A stretch of 64,000 nucleotides of DNA from Candidatus Methylopumilus universalis (GTDB taxonomy: Bacteria > Pseudomonadota > Gammaproteobacteria > Burkholderiales > Methylophilaceae). This document shows, piece by piece, positions 1-7,410 of this stretch. The stretch is taken from NCBI GenBank assembly GCA_945883335.1, contig CAMCXI010000001.1, positions 62,001 to 126,000 of the forward strand, in the 5' to 3' direction. Each line of letters starts with the position of its first letter. Within the stretch, counting starts at the first letter, position 1. A program made the translations under genes and the position numbers. The notes under the pieces are model-generated. The model ran no database searches, was not told where the DNA came from, and worked only from the letters and a program-made list of their open reading frames with translations.

Positions 1-1
1 A

Positions 2-652
2 GGCGCAGAGATTGGCGTGGCATCGACCAAAGCATTTACAACCCAACTGGTTGCACTTTTCACACTGGCAGCAACACTCGCAAAACAACGTGGGTTGCTG
101 CCCAAACCCCAAGAGCAACAATACCTCAATGCACTTCGTCAGCTCGCGGGCAGCGTTCAACACGCACTCAATTTAGAGCCACAAATTCGAGAGTGGGCAA
201 AAGCATTTGCGAATAAACACCATGCATTATTCTTGGGCCGAGGCATCCATTATCCGATTGCGCTAGAAGGCGCATTGAAGCTCAAGGAGATTAGTTACAT
301 TCATGCAGAGGCTTACCCTGCAGGAGAGCTAAAACATGGCCCATTGGCGCTTGTAGATAGTGACATGCCTATCGTTGTGATCGCACCGAATGACGCCTTG
401 CTCGAAAAGGTGAAATCCAATATGCAAGAAGTGGCAGCACGCGGTGGTCAGCTTTTTGTGTTTGCTGATGCTGACAGCCACTTCGCTGAAAGTGAAGGTG
501 TCCACGTGATCCGAACACCACGCCATGTGGGTGTGCTCTCTCCAATCTTACACACAATCCCTGTTCAAATGCTGGCATATCATGCAGCCTTGCTCAAGGG
601 AACAGACGTCGACAAACCGCGTAACCTCGCTAAATCTGTGACCGTCGAGTAG
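2..652 (+). CDS. glmS: Glutamine-fructose-6-phosphate aminotransferase, C-terminal part
   Basis: Only the C-terminal isomerase half is present; the frame is open from base 2 ([10 protein letters not shown]) and the start lies left of the window, so the ORF-track GTG at 17 is internal. The enzyme makes glucosamine-6-phosphate from fructose-6-phosphate and glutamine, the first step towards UDP-GlcNAc for peptidoglycan and LPS, in the cytoplasm. The ASTKAFTTQ block, [19 protein letters not shown] and the [12 protein letters not shown] sugar-binding block identify the second SIS domain. The extreme C-terminus is the standard [12 protein letters not shown]. Sequence just downstream is accessory, so glmS marks the left edge of an insertion. 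Identification is very secure. Confidence 0.97.
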   Translation, partial: GAEIGVASTKAFTTQLVALFTLAATLAKQRGLLPKPQEQQYLNALRQLAGSVQHALNLEPQIREWAKAFANKHHALFLGRGIHYPIALEGALKLKEISYIHAEAYPAGELKHGPLALVDSDMPIVVIAPNDALLEKVKSNMQEVAARGGQLFVFADADSHFAESEGVHVIRTPRHVGVLSPILHTIPVQMLAYHAALLKGTDVDKPRNLAKSVTVE

Positions 653-939
653 TTTCGTTAGGACCCGCTCCGCAGAAACTCCCCAGAAACACCGCAAAGA
701 ACCTCAGAGTTAGCATCGGACCACTGACTCTCGACATTCGTCCCCTGAGTTCCTATCAGCAATACTTAATCAGCACTATTAACACGCTAAGATCCCGCTC
801 ATGGAGTGATCGTCAGATAGCAATGTACTTCAATGAAACGGGTTACCTAACACCAAGAGGACACAGGTTTATTGCTCAGAGTGTTTTCTCGATACGGAAG
901 AAGTATGAGAAGCGGTTAATGAGAATTGGTCAAAAATAG
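640..939 (+). pseudogene. Recombinase-like remnant without start codon
   Basis: An open frame without a plausible start runs to TAG at 937-939. Its conceptual product contains SWSDRQIAMYFNETGYLTPR followed by GHRFIAQSVFSIRKKYEKR. This pattern (Q-I-A-x-x-L/F-N-x-x-G-x-x-TPRG-x-x-x-x-x-x-SV) resembles the helix-turn-helix region found near the C-terminus of large serine recombinases and related mobile-element proteins. No catalytic domain is visible. It sits directly after glmS at the border between core and accessory DNA, so it may be the scar of an older integration. The family call is from pattern memory only; it could also be a short host-specific conserved ORF using an unusual start. Confidence 0.35.
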
Positions 940-1012
940 TTAACTGTTTCGGGTAATGAAATTTAGAATATAACTATATAAAAAAGTTTAACTTTTTCAG
1001 AGGGTATTGAAA

Positions 1013-1507
1013 ATGACTAAAAGTTTAGATTTGGGGTGTGGGTTAAAACCAAAAAACCCGTTTAATGCGTCAGAGTTGTATGGTGTTGATATTAGACAAG
1101 GAAATGATAAGGTTTTAATAGCAGATCTTGCTGTTGAACCAATACCATTCGATGATTGTTATTTTGATTTTTGTTCTGCATTTGATTTCATTGAGCATAT
1201 ACCAAGAGTTATATACGCTCCCAATAGAAAATTTTGTTTTGTTGATTTAATGTCGGAGATTTACAGGGTCCTAAAACCAGGAGGAAGATTTCTATCTTTT
1301 ACTCCTGCATTTCCTGCAGCGGCAGCGTGGAGAGATCCAACCCATGTCAACATTATTACAACTGAAACTTTCCCCTTATATTTTGATACCCAAAAATGTT
1401 TAGCAAAGATGTATGGGTTTAAGGGTGGATTCCAGATAGAAAAACAGAATTGGCATACTAATAAAATTCATCTTATTACTGTTCTTAAAAAACCAGATGA
1501 AAGTTAG
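1013..1507 (+). CDS. Class I SAM-dependent methyltransferase, small
   Basis: A 164-residue protein that opens directly with motif I (LDLGCGLKPKNPF), followed by an acidic post-I strand (YGVDIRQGN), the motif IV region FDDCYFDFCSAFDFIEHIP, and the methyltransf_11 signature EIYRVLKPGGRFLSFTPAFP. The fold therefore spans the whole protein. It probably methylates a sugar or lipid-linked intermediate, an inference from neighbouring glycosyltransferase-like genes. I chose ATG at 1013 because the purine-rich AGAGGG (999-1004) is 8 nt upstream; the track's TTG at 1007 would leave almost no spacing. Base composition is clearly more AT-rich than glmS or the dsbA region, suggesting transfer. Substrate unknown. 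Confidence 0.75.
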   Translation: MTKSLDLGCGLKPKNPFNASELYGVDIRQGNDKVLIADLAVEPIPFDDCYFDFCSAFDFIEHIPRVIYAPNRKFCFVDLMSEIYRVLKPGGRFLSFTPAFPAAAAWRDPTHVNIITTETFPLYFDTQKCLAKMYGFKGGFQIEKQNWHTNKIHLITVLKKPDES

Positions 1508-1771
1508 AATGAGATATTAGGAGTTAAGAAAATAGATTCTTGTTTTAAAACAAAAAGAGTTAACGCGCGTTAATTCTTTTTATTCCAATTAAACATAGCA
1601 TGCGTTTAATGAAAGAGTATTTACCTAAAATAGACAAAAACAACGACTCTAGTTTAGTCGCCAATAATTGATTGTTCGTGGACATAATTAATATTCCTAA
1701 AAAGTTATGGAGTTTTGATTTTAGTTCATAACATACTTTTATTAAAGGCAATTATTTGGAATTAAATAACT

Positions 1772-2614
1772 GTGATCAATGATACAACCATGACGAAAAG
1801 AGAAATCACAATTGTTGATATTCCATCACCTGGCATATTAGGAGGGGTTTATTCTGATTTGATTCTAGCGCTTACTCATTCAATTAACTCTCTAGGGTTT
1901 AAAGTAATTTATGAGCGTCGTTTAATTCGCACAACAAGTCCAGTCATTATTTTTGGTTTATATAGAGAGTTTATAAATAATTCTCCGCAAATCCAATTGC
2001 CACCGAATTATTTCAATTTCAATCTTGCCCCAATTCTTGGTACTAAGACTCCATGGTTTCAAAATTATCTTCAGTGTGTTTCTAAGCATAATCTTATTGA
2101 TTATTCGCATAGCAATATTTCAAATTTAAGTAAACTAAGTACTAACTTAAGACCTGCACATCTTTTTAATTTTGGTTATTTTGATCTAATGCCATTCAAA
2201 GGTTTTGAGCGAGGTGAAAGTTATCTTTTCTTTGGCAAATTAAATGAAGATAGAGCGCAAAGATTGAAATCTTTTCAAAGTGCAGGGTTGCAGTTGAATG
2301 TTCTTCAAAATGTTTGGGGGCATGAAAGAGATATTCAAATTCGAAAAGCAAAAGCAATTATCAATATTGGAAAATATGATCCGAATATACTTGAGGTTTA
2401 CAGAATTTGGCATTCACTTTGTCTAGGAACTCCTGTCTATTCAGACGCAGGAATTGACGAAACTCTAGCAAAAGAATATTCAAAATACATTAACCTTAGT
2501 GTACGCTTAGAGATTGATAGTTTTTTGATTCCTCCTGTGTCACCTAGTTTGTATAAAAAAGAAACGACTTTTATGGAAAGTGTAAATGCTTTGTTGGATT
2601 TTATAAATCAATAA
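1772..2614 (+). CDS. Glycosyltransferase-like protein of unknown specificity
   Basis: About 280 residues from GTG 1772, or 274 from ATG 1790; neither start has a convincing ribosome site. No DXD motif is obvious. The C-terminal half carries HERDIQIRKAKAIINIGKY followed by ILEVYRIWHSLCLGTPVYSD. I associate this pattern (R-x-x-x-I-x-x-A-K-x-x-x-N, then E-x-x-R-x-x-x-x-L-x-x-x-x-P-V-x-S) with the nucleotide-sugar half of GT-B-type proteins near polysaccharide genes. Hydropathy suggests a soluble cytoplasmic protein. It lies between a methyltransferase and an IS and is very AT-rich. The role in surface-glycan synthesis is inferred from context; the acceptor cannot be read from the sequence. Confidence 0.5.
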   Translation: MINDTTMTKREITIVDIPSPGILGGVYSDLILALTHSINSLGFKVIYERRLIRTTSPVIIFGLYREFINNSPQIQLPPNYFNFNLAPILGTKTPWFQNYLQCVSKHNLIDYSHSNISNLSKLSTNLRPAHLFNFGYFDLMPFKGFERGESYLFFGKLNEDRAQRLKSFQSAGLQLNVLQNVWGHERDIQIRKAKAIINIGKYDPNILEVYRIWHSLCLGTPVYSDAGIDETLAKEYSKYINLSVRLEIDSFLIPPVSPSLYKKETTFMESVNALLDFINQ

Positions 2615-2856
2615 AATTGACTTCGGCAAAAAATTTTAGATATGGTTAATCAGAATACAACCGATCAGTTTAATTTCTAAGAATTCAAAAACGTCTGCAC
2701 AACATTGATATGTCTTGTTCGGACATCATTGAGCGGTTAGTTAGTCTTTGCATCATCTTTCCACGAACTGACCAACTAGTTTGGGATGCCATCAAGGGAG
2801 TTCTCCAGCAGATCAACGATAAACCCCCGCAATCCAGTTCCTCAATCCAAGCAGAT
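2615..2856. other. Gene-poor stretch left of the IS, possible interrupted ORF
   Basis: No gene I recognise. On the + strand a frame of about 50 codons (IERLVSLCIIFPRTDQLVWD and onward) runs to the IS edge, ending IQAD. If the IS is removed at its inverted repeats and one copy of the 3-bp flank (GAT left, GAC right) is dropped, the frame continues in the right flank as GEVQLMLTLSHRG before a stop. This hints that the IS split a short reading frame. The composition is less AT-rich than the neighbouring glycan genes. The minus-strand ORF 2685-2918 in the track crosses the IS border and is not supported. Confidence 0.3.
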
Positions 2857-2921
2857 TGAATCGCCACTAATTTAGTAGACGCCTTTGAGCCATAATAATG
2901 GCAAACAAAGAAAGGCATAAA

Positions 2922-3200
2922 ATGAGTGGCAAACGTTATCCCGAAGAATTTAAATTAGCAGCGGTGCGTCAAGTGATTGAAGGTGGCTACGCCGTGACTG
3001 ATGTGGCAAGTCGCTTGGATGTCACAAAAGACAGTCTGTACGCTTGGGTCAAGCGATATGGTCCTGACTCAGCTGTTCACCAAGCTAAAACAGCTGAGCA
3101 GGCTGAACTTAACCAACTCCGTAAAGAGCTCAAGCGTGTCACAGAAGAACGTGACCTGTTAAAAAAAGCCGCGGCATACTTCGCGAAACAGTCCGAGTAA
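2922..3200 (+). CDS. IS3-family transposase OrfA (helix-turn-helix)
   Basis: A 92-residue DNA-binding subunit. KRYPEEFKLAAVRQVIEGGY then DVASRLDVTKDSLYAWVKRY is the transposase_8 helix-turn-helix; the tail (QAELNQLRKELKRVTEERDL) is the leucine-zipper-like coiled coil for multimerisation. I prefer ATG 2922 because AAAGG lies 7 nt upstream; the track's ATG at 2898 would add eight residues and lacks a ribosome site. Codons TTA-AAA-AAA near the 3' end place an A7 slippery run (3161-3167) so that a -1 shift continues into orfB without meeting a stop. Ends 56 nt before the annotated orfB start. Confidence 0.9.
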   Translation: MSGKRYPEEFKLAAVRQVIEGGYAVTDVASRLDVTKDSLYAWVKRYGPDSAVHQAKTAEQAELNQLRKELKRVTEERDLLKKAAAYFAKQSE

Positions 3201-3256
3201 GGTATGCCTTCATTCAGGAGCATCTGGACTGCTGGCCAACTAGATGGTTATGCCAA

Positions 3257-4078
3257 ATGTTAGAAGTTCATCCCAGTGGCTTTTATCCATGGTTAAAACA
3301 ACCGCATTCATCACGCTATCAAAGCAACCAACGCCAAACTGGTTTGATTAAGCAATGCTGGCTTGAGTCGGGCGGCGTATATGGCTACCGCAAGATTCAT
3401 AGCGATATGCGGGCATTAGGTGAGGTCATTGGTATTAATCGTGTGTATCGTCTCATGCATGCGAGCGGACTAAAGGCGCAGGTGGGTTATCGTAAACCAC
3501 GTCACTACAGTGGCAAGCCCTATCTAACAAGCCCCAATACATTAAACAGGCAGTTCAATCCAACTTACCCTGATCAATCATGGGTGACTGATATTACGTA
3601 TATCCGCACTCATGAGGGTTGGCTGTATTTGGCGGTGGTCATGGATTTGTTCTCACGTCGCATTGTGGGATGGTCAATGCAATCACGGATTACCAAGGAG
3701 TTAGTCTTAGATGCTTTGCTGATGGCAGTCTGGCGCAGAAAACCTAAAACTACAGTCTTGGTGCATTCTGATCAGGGTAGCCAATATACCAGCGAGGACT
3801 GGGAAGTATTTTTAAAGGCGCACAATTTGGAATCAAGCATGAGTCGTCGTGGCAATTGCCATGACAATGCAGTGGCTGAAAGCTTCTTTCAACTATTAAA
3901 ACGAGAAAGGATTAAACGAAAAATATATAACAGCAGAGATGAAGCAAGACAGGATATTTTTGACTACGTTGAGATATTTTATAACTCGAAGCGTCGTCAC
4001 AATTCCAATAATTTACTATCTCCGATAGACTATGAAAATCAATTCAGAAAAACGGCTGAGTGGTGTCTACAAAGTTAG
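3257..4078 (+). CDS. IS3-family transposase OrfB (DDE catalytic domain)
   Basis: Catalytic subunit of 273 residues as listed, though the frame is open further upstream (VRYAFIQEHLDCWPTRWLCQ) and is normally expressed as an OrfAB fusion by -1 frameshifting at 3161-3167. It has an N-terminal HTH_21 segment (SGGVYGYRKIHSDMR), then the rve integrase core with all three acidic residues: D in WVTDITYIRT, D in VHSDQGSQYTS, and E in NAVAESFFQLLKRE. The C-terminus (YNSKRRHNSNNLLSPIDYE) is the usual IS3 tail. The stop is inside the right inverted repeat. No inactivating mutation is visible, so the element could be active. Confidence 0.92.
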   Translation: MLEVHPSGFYPWLKQPHSSRYQSNQRQTGLIKQCWLESGGVYGYRKIHSDMRALGEVIGINRVYRLMHASGLKAQVGYRKPRHYSGKPYLTSPNTLNRQFNPTYPDQSWVTDITYIRTHEGWLYLAVVMDLFSRRIVGWSMQSRITKELVLDALLMAVWRRKPKTTVLVHSDQGSQYTSEDWEVFLKAHNLESSMSRRGNCHDNAVAESFFQLLKRERIKRKIYNSRDEARQDIFDYVEIFYNSKRRHNSNNLLSPIDYENQFRKTAEWCLQS

Positions 4079-4115
4079 TGGCGATTCAGACGGGGAAGTC
4101 CAATTAATGCTTACA

Positions 4116-5171
4116 CTATCTCATAGAGGTTAGACTATCAAAAATAGTTTTTGCTGAAGAACCAATGTTGTATATGAATAACTCTCGAATTTTTTCGCTC
4201 ATTTTCTTATTAATTTGCGTAGGGTCTTCAACGTATTTTATGGTTTCCAGTAGTTTTTCTGTATTTTCAAATTCATAGGTAGCGGAAGATATAATTTTGG
4301 AAATGGTTTTATCAAAATAAACACCACCAATAGATCTTATTAGCGGTATTTTGAACAATGATGCCTCTGCCAATAATGAACTATTATCGCCAATAAAAAT
4401 ATCAGAAAGAAATGCTAATTCGGCAGACTTTGGTTCGTCTAGAAAAACCTTCACTTGATTGCTCTGTTTTGCTTTTAAGGAGTTAACTAACCAGTGAGCA
4501 TCAAAATGAGGTGTTTTTACAGGTCGATCAACTAGAAACTCACTTTTTGGATTTGTTAATAACTTCGGGTGACAAGTGCAGATAATTTGATGATTTGGAA
4601 AATTCCAAATTAGAGCATCTAATAGTCCGGTGCCAAATCTTCTTAAATTGCCTATTGATGTCCAATGAGAACTTAGTAGGATTGTTCTTTTATCTTCTAA
4701 TCCCAATAATTTTCTTTTTCTAGTTCTGAGGTCAGGGGTCGAATTAGAAAGATCTATTAAATAATCATTTGCTGGATTTCCCGATGGAATGAATTTATCT
4801 TCATTAAATTTATCTTTAAGATGGTGCTTAATAAAAGGCAACTCTTGTGGCGAAAGTCCAAAATATATATCAGAATGACGTGCCGTATATAACGACCAAG
4901 CGCTGTTGCCAAACATTGACCCATGGTGAACTCCTACAAATCTTCCTTTAAATTTATCTTTTTCGATTGGATTCCCGGATATTACGAACTGCCAACTTAA
5001 CTTCATGGCATCACTCTCGTTAACGAAGTGTTTGGAATAACCCTTCAAGAAGTTCATGCAATAGTTATTTACTAATATCTTACATTCGTATTCATTTTGA
5101 ATAAAAATATCTAAAACAGGTAGTAAGGAACGACGATTGACCTCGTCGCTAATAATAAAAAGAAGACTCAT
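4116..5171 (-). CDS. CDP-glycerol glycerophosphotransferase-like (TagF/TagB-type) protein
   Basis: A 351-residue, soluble GT-B-like protein. Landmarks typical of the Glyphos_transf family are GVHHGSMFG near residue 80, a PSGNPANDYL loop, TILLSSHWTSIGNLRRFG opening the C-terminal domain, TCHPKLL, and the C-terminal donor-binding stretch DIFIGDNSSLLAEASLFKIP. Family members transfer polyol-phosphate or sugar-phosphate units to growing wall or capsule polymers at the cytoplasmic face. Gram-negative homologues occur in capsule or LPS loci, which suits the neighbouring methyltransferase and glycosyltransferase-like gene. It is AT-rich and points towards the IS. Acceptor and donor are unknown. It starts with ATG at 5171; only 70 nt separate it from the SDR gene. 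Confidence 0.65.
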   Translation of the reverse strand: MSLLFIISDEVNRRSLLPVLDIFIQNEYECKILVNNYCMNFLKGYSKHFVNESDAMKLSWQFVISGNPIEKDKFKGRFVGVHHGSMFGNSAWSLYTARHSDIYFGLSPQELPFIKHHLKDKFNEDKFIPSGNPANDYLIDLSNSTPDLRTRKRKLLGLEDKRTILLSSHWTSIGNLRRFGTGLLDALIWNFPNHQIICTCHPKLLTNPKSEFLVDRPVKTPHFDAHWLVNSLKAKQSNQVKVFLDEPKSAELAFLSDIFIGDNSSLLAEASLFKIPLIRSIGGVYFDKTISKIISSATYEFENTEKLLETIKYVEDPTQINKKMSEKIRELFIYNIGSSAKTIFDSLTSMR

Positions 5172-5241
5172 TATATTTTATGCAAATATTATTTAAGGCA
5201 AATAGTATATCTTATGTGCAATAAATCTAGTTTGTATCTAA

Positions 5242-6033
5242 TTAATTGTCTGTACTGCTGACCTGCTCCCAATTCGCATGGGCTTTACGTGGTGCGTGCT
5301 TCATCATGAAGTCCCAAAGCCAGGGCGGTAACAAACGCATAAATCTAGCTAGCACACCCATCTGCCATGGGATGACGATGAATCGTTTTTTCTTCGCAAT
5401 TGCACTCGCGAATTTTTTAGCTGCAACCTCGGGCGCCATTAAAAATGGCATGGGGTACTCGTTAATATCTGTCATGGGCGTTTTGATATAGCCGGGTGCA
5501 ATGGTGGTGACATTGATTCCATCAAGACTTAGTTCTATGCGAAGGCTTTCTAGATATGAAATAACGGCGGCCTTGGATGCGCTATAAGCCCCAGCTCCAG
5601 GCAGACCTCTAATACCAGCGACGCTGGCAATCCCAACCAAGCTCCCCTTGCCCGCATGCTTCATGGATGCAATGAATGGCTGGAATGTGTGGACCATGCC
5701 AAGAAGATTAATATCAATCACCCCCTTGAAAGTGTCGATATCCTCTTTATTTTCAGTGAGTGTGCCGGCGCTAACGCCTGCATTTGCGATCACAATATCA
5801 GGTGCACCAAAGCGCGCAATAAAGTCCAGCGCGGCCGCTTCAAGCGCACCTGCATCTCTGACATCAAGGGCGTAGATGATCGTTTCTGTCGTGAGTGAAT
5901 CTTGGAGAGTGTTTAGTCTGTCCTGCCGCCTTGCAGCGCGGCCAATGATGGCGCCCTCTTTGGCATAGTGCTCAGCGAGTGCCTGCCCTATGCCGCTTGA
6001 GGCGCCTGTGATAAAAACTTTAAGTGCTGACAC
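5242..6033 (-). CDS. Short-chain dehydrogenase/reductase
   Basis: Classical SDR of 263 residues. The Rossmann nucleotide site is TGASSGIG (9-16) and the NAG motif is at 84-86. The catalytic set is Ser137, Tyr150 and Lys154 (YSASK). An Arg-rich segment after beta-2 (ARRQDRL) suggests NADP(H) preference, by family rule. The C-terminal region is hydrophobic (MGVLARFMRLLPPWLWDFMM), which may give peripheral membrane contact. It is the last gene of a minus-strand run argS-SPOR-dsbA-SDR, starting 16 nt after dsbA, so probably cotranscribed. Substrate cannot be predicted. Core composition, unlike the genes to its left. Confidence 0.88.
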   Translation of the reverse strand: MSALKVFITGASSGIGQALAEHYAKEGAIIGRAARRQDRLNTLQDSLTTETIIYALDVRDAGALEAAALDFIARFGAPDIVIANAGVSAGTLTENKEDIDTFKGVIDINLLGMVHTFQPFIASMKHAGKGSLVGIASVAGIRGLPGAGAYSASKAAVISYLESLRIELSLDGINVTTIAPGYIKTPMTDINEYPMPFLMAPEVAAKKFASAIAKKKRFIVIPWQMGVLARFMRLLPPWLWDFMMKHAPRKAHANWEQVSSTDN

Positions 6034-6049
6034 GGGTTTGTGTCTTTAC

Positions 6050-6685
6050 TTATTTTTTAGTGGCTTTATCTTTACGGACGTTTTCGATGATGTAGTTCGC
6101 AACGTTTAACACTTCTTGATTGCCACCAGCCATCGTGACAGAAGTGATGTATTTGCCATCAATAATCAAAGATGGAACACCCGTTGCACCAGACGCGCGG
6201 AAGATTTGCGCAGCTTGATTAAGCTTTGTATTGAGAGAGAAAGAGTTAAACTCAGTTTCAACTTTTTTACGATCTAGGCCGCTTTCTTTGGTAATCCAAT
6301 CAATCGTTGCTTTTTCATCATTTGGTAAAAACGCTTTTTGTTTATGTAGTGCATCAAAAAGTTTGCTGTGTAATTTTTCCGACAAGCCCAAAGCTTCCAT
6401 TACGTAAAATGCTTTAGCCATTGGCGCCCAATCAGGGCGAGGCAGGCCTGGCACGCGCTTAAAAGTTACATCTTTAGGTAAGGCTTTCACCCAGGCAGCA
6501 AGTTGTGGTTCCAGAACATAGCAATGTGGACATCCATACCAAAACAATTCAGTGACTTCAATCTTCGCTGGGTTATCTGTAGGCATTACTTGGGTTGTTT
6601 GCGTAAACTCAGTTCCATTTTGTGGCGTACCTGCCATTACTGTTGTAGAAACCAGCAACATGAGTGCGGTCATTAGTTTTTTCAT
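6050..6685 (-). CDS. dsbA: Periplasmic thiol:disulfide oxidoreductase DsbA
   Basis: 211 residues with a Sec signal peptide (MKKLMTALMLLVSTTVMAG, cleavage after about residue 19). The thioredoxin-fold active site is FWYGCPHCYVLEP with Cys52 and Cys55 (CPHC, the classic DsbA dipeptide), and the cis-proline loop TGVPS has Pro170. The protein introduces disulfides into exported proteins and would be re-oxidised by a DsbB encoded elsewhere. A helical insert lies between residues 80 and 160, as in family members of this length. Gene order behind the SPOR protein and argS is typical for betaproteobacteria. ATG at 6685; the 111-nt gap upstream may hold its own promoter. Confidence 0.95.
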   Translation of the reverse strand: MKKLMTALMLLVSTTVMAGTPQNGTEFTQTTQVMPTDNPAKIEVTELFWYGCPHCYVLEPQLAAWVKALPKDVTFKRVPGLPRPDWAPMAKAFYVMEALGLSEKLHSKLFDALHKQKAFLPNDEKATIDWITKESGLDRKKVETEFNSFSLNTKLNQAAQIFRASGATGVPSLIIDGKYITSVTMAGGNQEVLNVANYIIENVRKDKATKK

Positions 6686-6796
6686 GTTTTGTATCCTTAG
6701 TCAATAATATTGAAAACTTAATTCAATTGCTTTAATTTAGTGCTTGAATAACGCATTAAGTTTAAATTGGCTGACAAATAATAAGAGGTTGTCGTC

Positions 6797-7372
6797 TTAC
6801 TGCTGAGCACTTGTATTCACTTTAATTAGATCCGGTTTGAAACCATTATCCACTAAATCGCTTCTCGTTTTAGTAAGTTGTGACGGATCTGAGTAGGGTC
6901 CCACACGCACGCGGTGCAATACACCTTTATCGGTGGTGGTAGCGGTTTGAATAATCGCTTCTAAGCCAAGTAAGGCTAATTTTGCTTTTACATTATCAGC
7001 CTCTTGTTCAGTTTTAAATGCACCGACCTGAAGAAAGTAAGTTTCTTTAGCTTGCGTATTATTTTCTAACTGTTTAATTTCCTGCTCGGTCACTTTAGAT
7101 TCGTTGCCTGGCAGAATGTTGTAATACTCAAAACGATCTTTAGTAGGCGCTTCATCTGCTTTAGCATCTTTTTTAATTTCAATTGGATTGCCTGATTCTA
7201 CGATTACCGCAGATTCTGATTTTGCATTAAATGGACTTTCGCCGCCCTTAATGTAAACAGTAAATCCAACCGCCATGGCTACACCAACAAGTAGGCCAAC
7301 AATCAAGCCATTTAAGAATGGGTTAGGCTTATTCTCTGGTTTCGGCGGTGCTGGTTTGTAATCTCTGCTCAT
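6797..7372 (-). CDS. SPOR-domain cell-division-type membrane protein
   Basis: 191 residues: a short cytoplasmic N-terminus rich in Pro and Lys, one membrane helix (about 21-41, NGLIVGLLVGVAMAVGFTVY), a low-complexity periplasmic linker, and a C-terminal SPOR domain (about 110-187) opening TYFLQVGAFKTEQEADNVKA and closing HRVRVGPYSDPSQL. SPOR domains bind denuded septal glycan, so the protein probably localises to the division site, like FtsN. It is not clearly FtsN itself because the essential juxtamembrane motif is not recognisable. It lies 38 nt after argS in the same direction, the usual order in this group of bacteria. Confidence 0.88.
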   Translation of the reverse strand: MSRDYKPAPPKPENKPNPFLNGLIVGLLVGVAMAVGFTVYIKGGESPFNAKSESAVIVESGNPIEIKKDAKADEAPTKDRFEYYNILPGNESKVTEQEIKQLENNTQAKETYFLQVGAFKTEQEADNVKAKLALLGLEAIIQTATTTDKGVLHRVRVGPYSDPSQLTKTRSDLVDNGFKPDLIKVNTSAQQ

Positions 7373-7410
7373 ATTGATGTCCAGTTAATGACTTAATTTG
7401 AATCTAATCC

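Larger units (their letters stand above)
2857..4088 (+). mobile_element. IS3-family insertion sequence, complete
   Basis: A 1232-bp element bounded by 24-bp terminal inverted repeats that match at 22 positions: the left end begins TGAATCGCCACTAA at 2857 and the right end is its complement finishing at 4088. It encodes orfA and orfB in overlapping phases with an A7 run at 3161-3167 suited to -1 frameshifting, the standard IS3 arrangement. Flanking trinucleotides are GAT (left) and GAC (right), so there is no perfect 3-bp target duplication; either one base has mutated or a rearrangement has joined two copies. It lies inside the AT-rich glycan block but its own composition is closer to the core genome. 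Confidence 0.9.

Noticed and set aside
1560-1751. 63-aa minus-strand ORF between the methyltransferase and the 280-aa gene
   Set aside because: No ribosome site, composition like low-complexity AT-rich DNA, and no recognisable motif; the 264-bp gap is treated as non-coding.
2685-2918. 77-aa minus-strand ORF
   Set aside because: It crosses the IS left inverted repeat and overlaps orfA, so it is a shadow frame.
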